Assembly (NCBI GenBank): GCA_964540005.1
Contig: CAZILN010000383.1
Coordinates: forward strand, 1 to 9,288
Length of the DNA stretch: 9,288 nucleotides
Reading direction: 5' to 3'
Source of the DNA: CAZILN01 sp964540005
Lineage (GTDB): Bacteria; Bacteroidota; Bacteroidia; Bacteroidales; SM23-62
A program made the translations under genes and the position numbers. This document shows positions 7,801 to 9,288 of this stretch, piece by piece. Under the pieces are notes generated by a model. That model saw only the letters and a program-made list of their open reading frames with translations. It was not told the origin of the DNA and ran no database searches. Each line of letters opens with the position of its first letter. The stretch's first letter is position 1.

Positions 7801-9288
7801 CAGACAATCCTACCAGGAAGATCGTATCGTTTGCTACCACGGCAGGGCCGCTCACCGAGTAGGCAAGTGGCAGTCCGCTGCTTGCCGTACTTGTCAGTTT
7901 AACAGGCGAACTTGTTACCTGCAGATCGTCAAATGTCTGGAATAAGATCACCTGGTTGCCTTTCTCAATGGTTAGTTCGGCAATCACTGAATCTGCTGCC
8001 AGGTAATTGTTGCTGCCTCCCTGGTATGCTGACAGGATCACTGTTCCGCCTCCCTCGATATACAGGGTATCACCGTTGACGGTTGCGCTGCCGCTGTTTA
8101 CCTTAAATATTACCTTCAGTCCTGATGTAGCCGAAGCAGTAAGGATATGCTCGTCACCTATTGACAATCCGGGTATCGCTGTCATATTAATTGACTGTGC
8201 AGCCTTATTGACAGTGAAGGTGCGGGTAACAGATGTGGCCGGATTATATTCGGCGTCTCCGGTCTGAATAGCAATGATCTCAATTACTCCTGCATCCCCC
8301 AGGAACGCAGTATCCCCGACAATGGTTGCCGGACCCGATGAAATCTGGAAGGAAACGGGAAGGGCCGAGCTGGCTGTAGCCGTCAGCACTACCCACTCAT
8401 CACCGTAAGTAAAATCGATAATGCTGTCAAAGACTATAGTCTGATCCTCTTTGGTTATGTCATTCACACTAAAAGACCTGGTCAGGTTTGCCGGTTTGTA
8501 AATATCGTCACCCGCCTGGCTGGCTGTTACGATTACCGAGCCCGTCTCACCCGTCAGGATAACCGTATCATTTGAAATAGTGGCCGGTCCGCTGATGGAG
8601 AATGCCACGGGCAATCCGCTGCTGGCTGTGGCCGTAATCTCAAAGGGAAGATCCGTAACCACCTTGTCAGTTATGGCAGCGAAAGTGATCGCCTGGTCCA
8701 GTTTTCGCACAACATAGATATGCTCTGCCGTATCTGAGGGCAGGTAAAAATCGTTACCTTCCTGATAAGCTCTTACCAGGAAGGAATCAGCCTTATTGGG
8801 ATACAGGGTATCAGCCGAGATGAATCCATCACCATCCAGCAACTCAAATGTGACTGTATCTCCTGAGGTAGCTAATGCAGTCAGCTGGAGTCCCAGCGGA
8901 TTATAATCCAGATAGCTAACCGTATCGAAGCTGACTGTCTGGGCGGCTTTCAGCAGGTTCCAGCCCGGACTGTTGGTCGTATCCGAGAAATAGGCGTTGA
9001 AAACAGCTCCACCGGTAGCCACAACATCCTGGATATCGGCATGATAAACGCTTACAATACCATCCGTTTTATTGAAAGTAGCCTGGTTCCCGTCACTGTT
9101 GGATTTGAGTGTAACTGGCTGCGCTTCTGTGCCGACTACATTTAACTGGTCAAAAGTGAAGGTACTTGCGTTCTGTGCATACAATATTGTTCCCGGAGTC
9201 AGGCTGATGCTGTTAAAAGTTGAGGAACTATTTAAATTACCATAGTTATTGAGAACCAAATCATTATACACAATTCCCCAATCGCTCT
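4886..9288 (-). CDS. Giant T9SS-secreted repeat protein (Ig/MBG-like repeats, CUB domain, type A sorting domain), N-terminus outside window
   Basis: The frame is open past the right edge, so the start is missing. The GTG at 9271 is an internal codon, used here only as residue 1; the visible part is about 1,466 residues. Order: an adhesin/parallel-beta-like module (1-110); twelve tandem Ig/MBG-like repeats (111-1099); a Cys-bearing Ig-like region (1100-1256); a CUB domain (about 1264-1371); and a T9SS type A sorting domain (1383-1461, starting 'NVYPNPNSGIFTLEI'). The composition is rich in Thr, Ser, Val, Gly and Asp and almost free of Cys in the repeats, as in bacterial surface stalks. In Bacteroidota, proteins with this tail cross the outer membrane through the type IX system and are anchored or released, so a cell-surface adhesin or matrix role is likely. 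No enzymatic domain is visible. The partner or ligand is unknown, and the missing N-terminus could carry another domain. Confidence 0.93.
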   Translation of the reverse strand, partial: SDWGIVYNDLVLNNYGNLNSSSTFNSISLTPGTILYAQNASTFTFDQLNVVGTEAQPVTLKSNSDGNQATFNKTDGIVSVYHADIQDVVATGGAVFNAYFSDTTNSPGWNLLKAAQTVSFDTVSYLDYNPLGLQLTALATSGDTVTFELLDGDGFISADTLYPNKADSFLVRAYQEGNDFYLPSDTAEHIYVVRKLDQAITFAAITDKVVTDLPFEITATASSGLPVAFSISGPATISNDTVILTGETGSVIVTASQAGDDIYKPANLTRSFSVNDITKEDQTIVFDSIIDFTYGDEWVVLTATASSALPVSFQISSGPATIVGDTAFLGDAGVIEIIAIQTGDAEYNPATSVTRTFTVNKAAQSINMTAIPGLSIGDEHILTASATSGLKVIFKVNSGSATVNGDTLYIEGGGTVILSAYQGGSNNYLAADSVIAELTIEKGNQVILFQTFDDLQVTSSPVKLTSTASSGLPLAYSVSGPAVVANDTIFLVGLSGVVTIIATQEGNEDYNPVTDSASFAVTDPGKTDQTITFDAIANHSFGDGFVEVTATANSGLPVTFQIVSGPATVSQDTVYLLGAGTVTVKALQAGDETYNPALTVNQSFTVTKATQTIDFPEIPDQVFGEDVYPLNAVASSGLTVSYTVISGKAQVINDTLHFTGAGDVAVSVAQTGNVDYYAAPSVIRALKVGKGDQYVSFQSFANVTVNDGPFALTTTVSSGLALTHTVSGPATISSNTLTLSGSSGIVILRASQAGNFDYNPVKDSVTFTVTDLTKTDQSITFDSIVDYIYGAGNISLVATASSTLPVEFVLVSGPASISGSTLTIEGVGVITVEAMQAGDATFNPAPLVTRSFTVAKASQTITFVTIPDMTFGDDPHTMSATSTSGLPVTVLVNEGNATVSGGSLVLNGAGLVTVTAYQYGNENYMEADSVFQQVIVSKASQYITFQSFPDVPIDNAPIILSCSASSGLAVTYSVTGPATVDVDTLTLTGVPGEVTVTVNQAGNSDYLPVSSNTSFDVKDPSKTDQVIAFDALPDVELRVGTVVLDATATSGLTVSFDITGPGTLSGNTISLTATGTITVTAMQDGNVDYNPAPDVVRSFQVIENTPCPDQVDWPDESVCTGDTLSLVADITAGHSYYWVKVGTTDTISSNEVDITESGTYMYKEVLNSNGCAITDNFDVTLLALPEFGYTTTADEIESGNTATITLDNAALSYTFTPDDDVMFVSGEVYNATPTENTTYIVTGTAASGCSSDIAIDIFVRCEACSDYSLIETTGSFNHGCTDRNYRNSANCTWTIYPSGQVTGVMLEFDSASFDIKVGDAIRVYSGTDANGTHIGTYDNVERPTGPIWIPGTAAFIHFTSNSTETGGGFQASYSVSTGIDNKLERFINVYPNPNSGIFTLEINPVNFSEAEAEIYSTLGQKIWNRKLEPVNGSVLESIELINIPDGLYYLRIITEEGTYYKTIILE
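4889..5125 (-). other. T9SS type A sorting domain (C-terminal secretion signal)
   Basis: Residues 1383-1461 begin with 'NVYPNPNSGIFTLEI', continue with 'AEIYSTLGQKIWNRKL' and 'INIPDGLYYLRI', and end 'GTYYKTIILE'. These are the conserved blocks of the type A sorting domain that directs export through the Por secretion (type IX) system. The signal normally acts from the very end of the protein, and here it lies exactly at the stop. Confidence 0.93.
5159..5482 (-). other. CUB domain of the repeat protein
   Basis: Residues about 1264-1371 follow the CUB layout: 'GSFNHGCTDRNYRNSANCTWTI' region with the first Cys pair at 1275 and 1286 and the C-x-W-x-I motif; then 'LEFDSASFDIKVGDAIRVYSG', matching the F-x-F...GD-x-I-x-V-Y-x-G core; and 'AAFIHFTSNSTETGGGFQASY', matching the F-x-S-(N/D)...GF-x-A-x-Y end. 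The second Cys pair of animal CUB domains is absent. CUB domains bind proteins or glycans, often with calcium. In Bacteroidota they occur next to T9SS tails. Confidence 0.8.
5504..5974 (-). other. Cys-containing Ig-like region between the repeats and the CUB domain
   Basis: Residues about 1100-1256 break the repeat pattern. They contain Cys at 1102, 1114, 1166, 1244, 1256 and 1259, whereas the repeats have almost none. Text such as 'CTGDTLSLVADITAGHSYYW' and 'ESGTYMYKEVLNSNGC' resembles the Ig-like domains common near the C-terminus of Bacteroidota secreted proteins. A second module, about 1180-1255, ends with 'NTTYIVTGTAASGC'. Disulfides would suit an extracellular location. The exact family is not decidable by eye. 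Confidence 0.6.
5975..8941 (-). repeat. Twelve tandem Ig/MBG-like protein repeats in a B-C-(A-B-C)x3-A order
   Basis: Each unit begins with Gln in 'Q-x-I-x-F' and carries 'ATASSGLPV', 'SGPATV', 'DTLxLxGxG' and 'Q-x-G-x-x-x-Y-x-P' positions. Unit boundaries in protein order (nucleotides): 8696-8941 (82 aa, B-like and divergent), 8444-8695 (84, C), 8198-8443 (82, A), 7955-8197 (81, B), 7703-7954 (84, C), 7457-7702 (82, A), 7211-7456 (82, B), 6959-7210 (84, C), 6713-6958 (82, A), 6467-6712 (82, B), 6215-6466 (84, C), 5975-6214 (80, A). C units end in 'D-x-x-K-T-D' or similar, A units in 'K-A-x', and B units in 'K-G-N/D' or 'KAS'. Hand-counted identity is 43/82 for two A units (7457 and 6713), 41/84 for two C units (6959 and 6215), and 31/82 for neighbouring A and B units (6713 and 6467). 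The units are diverged, so this is an old duplication. Confidence 0.88.
8942..9288 (-). other. N-terminal adhesin-like module of the repeat protein (partial)
   Basis: Residues about 1-110 carry regular beta-strand/turn text ('SISLTPGTILYAQNAS', 'VTLKSNSDGNQATF') and then the motif 'HADIQDVVATGGAVFNA' and 'NSPGWN'. I recognise the ATGG...GW pattern from large Bacteroidota surface proteins, where it closes a parallel-beta-like segment that comes before tandem Ig/MBG-type repeats. The assignment is by motif memory only. The module probably continues beyond the window. Confidence 0.55.

Noticed and set aside
5975..8941. CRISPR-like or satellite DNA interpretation of the repeats
   Set aside because: The period is about 245-250 bases, the units are diverged and in frame, and they translate into one continuous domain array.
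9269..9271. GTG as the start of the - strand repeat protein
   Set aside because: The frame stays open to the right edge (S-D-W-G-I-V-Y...), and a T9SS cargo must have a signal peptide, which is absent here; the true start is outside the window.

Overview
The window looks like chromosomal DNA of a member of the Bacteroidota, probably Bacteroidales/Marinilabiliales-like or a related environmental lineage. This rests on three things: a C-terminal type IX secretion (T9SS) type A sorting domain, a Bacteroidota-style long M14 metallopeptidase, and the lack of clear Shine-Dalgarno sequences. No RNA gene, CRISPR array, transposase or phage gene is visible.

Layout: (1) Positions 1-2036, + strand, hold the 3' part of a large unrecognised extracytoplasmic protein. 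It has Ig-like beta-rich regions and a C-terminal stretch of alternating strands ending in Phe, which suggests an outer-membrane association. Its start lies outside the window. (2) After a 32-base AT-rich gap, 2069-4642 (+) encodes a complete, exported M14-family zinc carboxypeptidase-like protein of 857 aa with a C-terminal glutamine-amidotransferase-like fold. The two + strand genes could be co-transcribed. (3) The 243-base convergent intergenic region 4643-4885 carries a perfect 20-bp stem terminator for the + strand genes, a second hairpin that pairs best as - strand RNA, and a short imperfect direct repeat. (4) Positions 4886-9288, - strand, hold most of a giant secreted repeat protein that runs off the right edge. 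In protein order it has a parallel-beta/adhesin-like N-terminal module, twelve Ig/MBG-like repeats of 80-84 aa, a Cys-containing Ig-like region, a CUB domain and a T9SS sorting domain.

The genes are not obviously one pathway. All three products appear to act outside the cytoplasm: a possible outer-membrane protein, a periplasmic or secreted peptidase, and a T9SS-exported surface adhesin-like protein. The most interesting structure is the higher-order organisation of the repeats. They alternate as types A (82 aa), B (81-82 aa) and C (84 aa), so the real repeat unit is a three-domain block of about 248 aa. I see no convincing evidence of a new multi-gene system.
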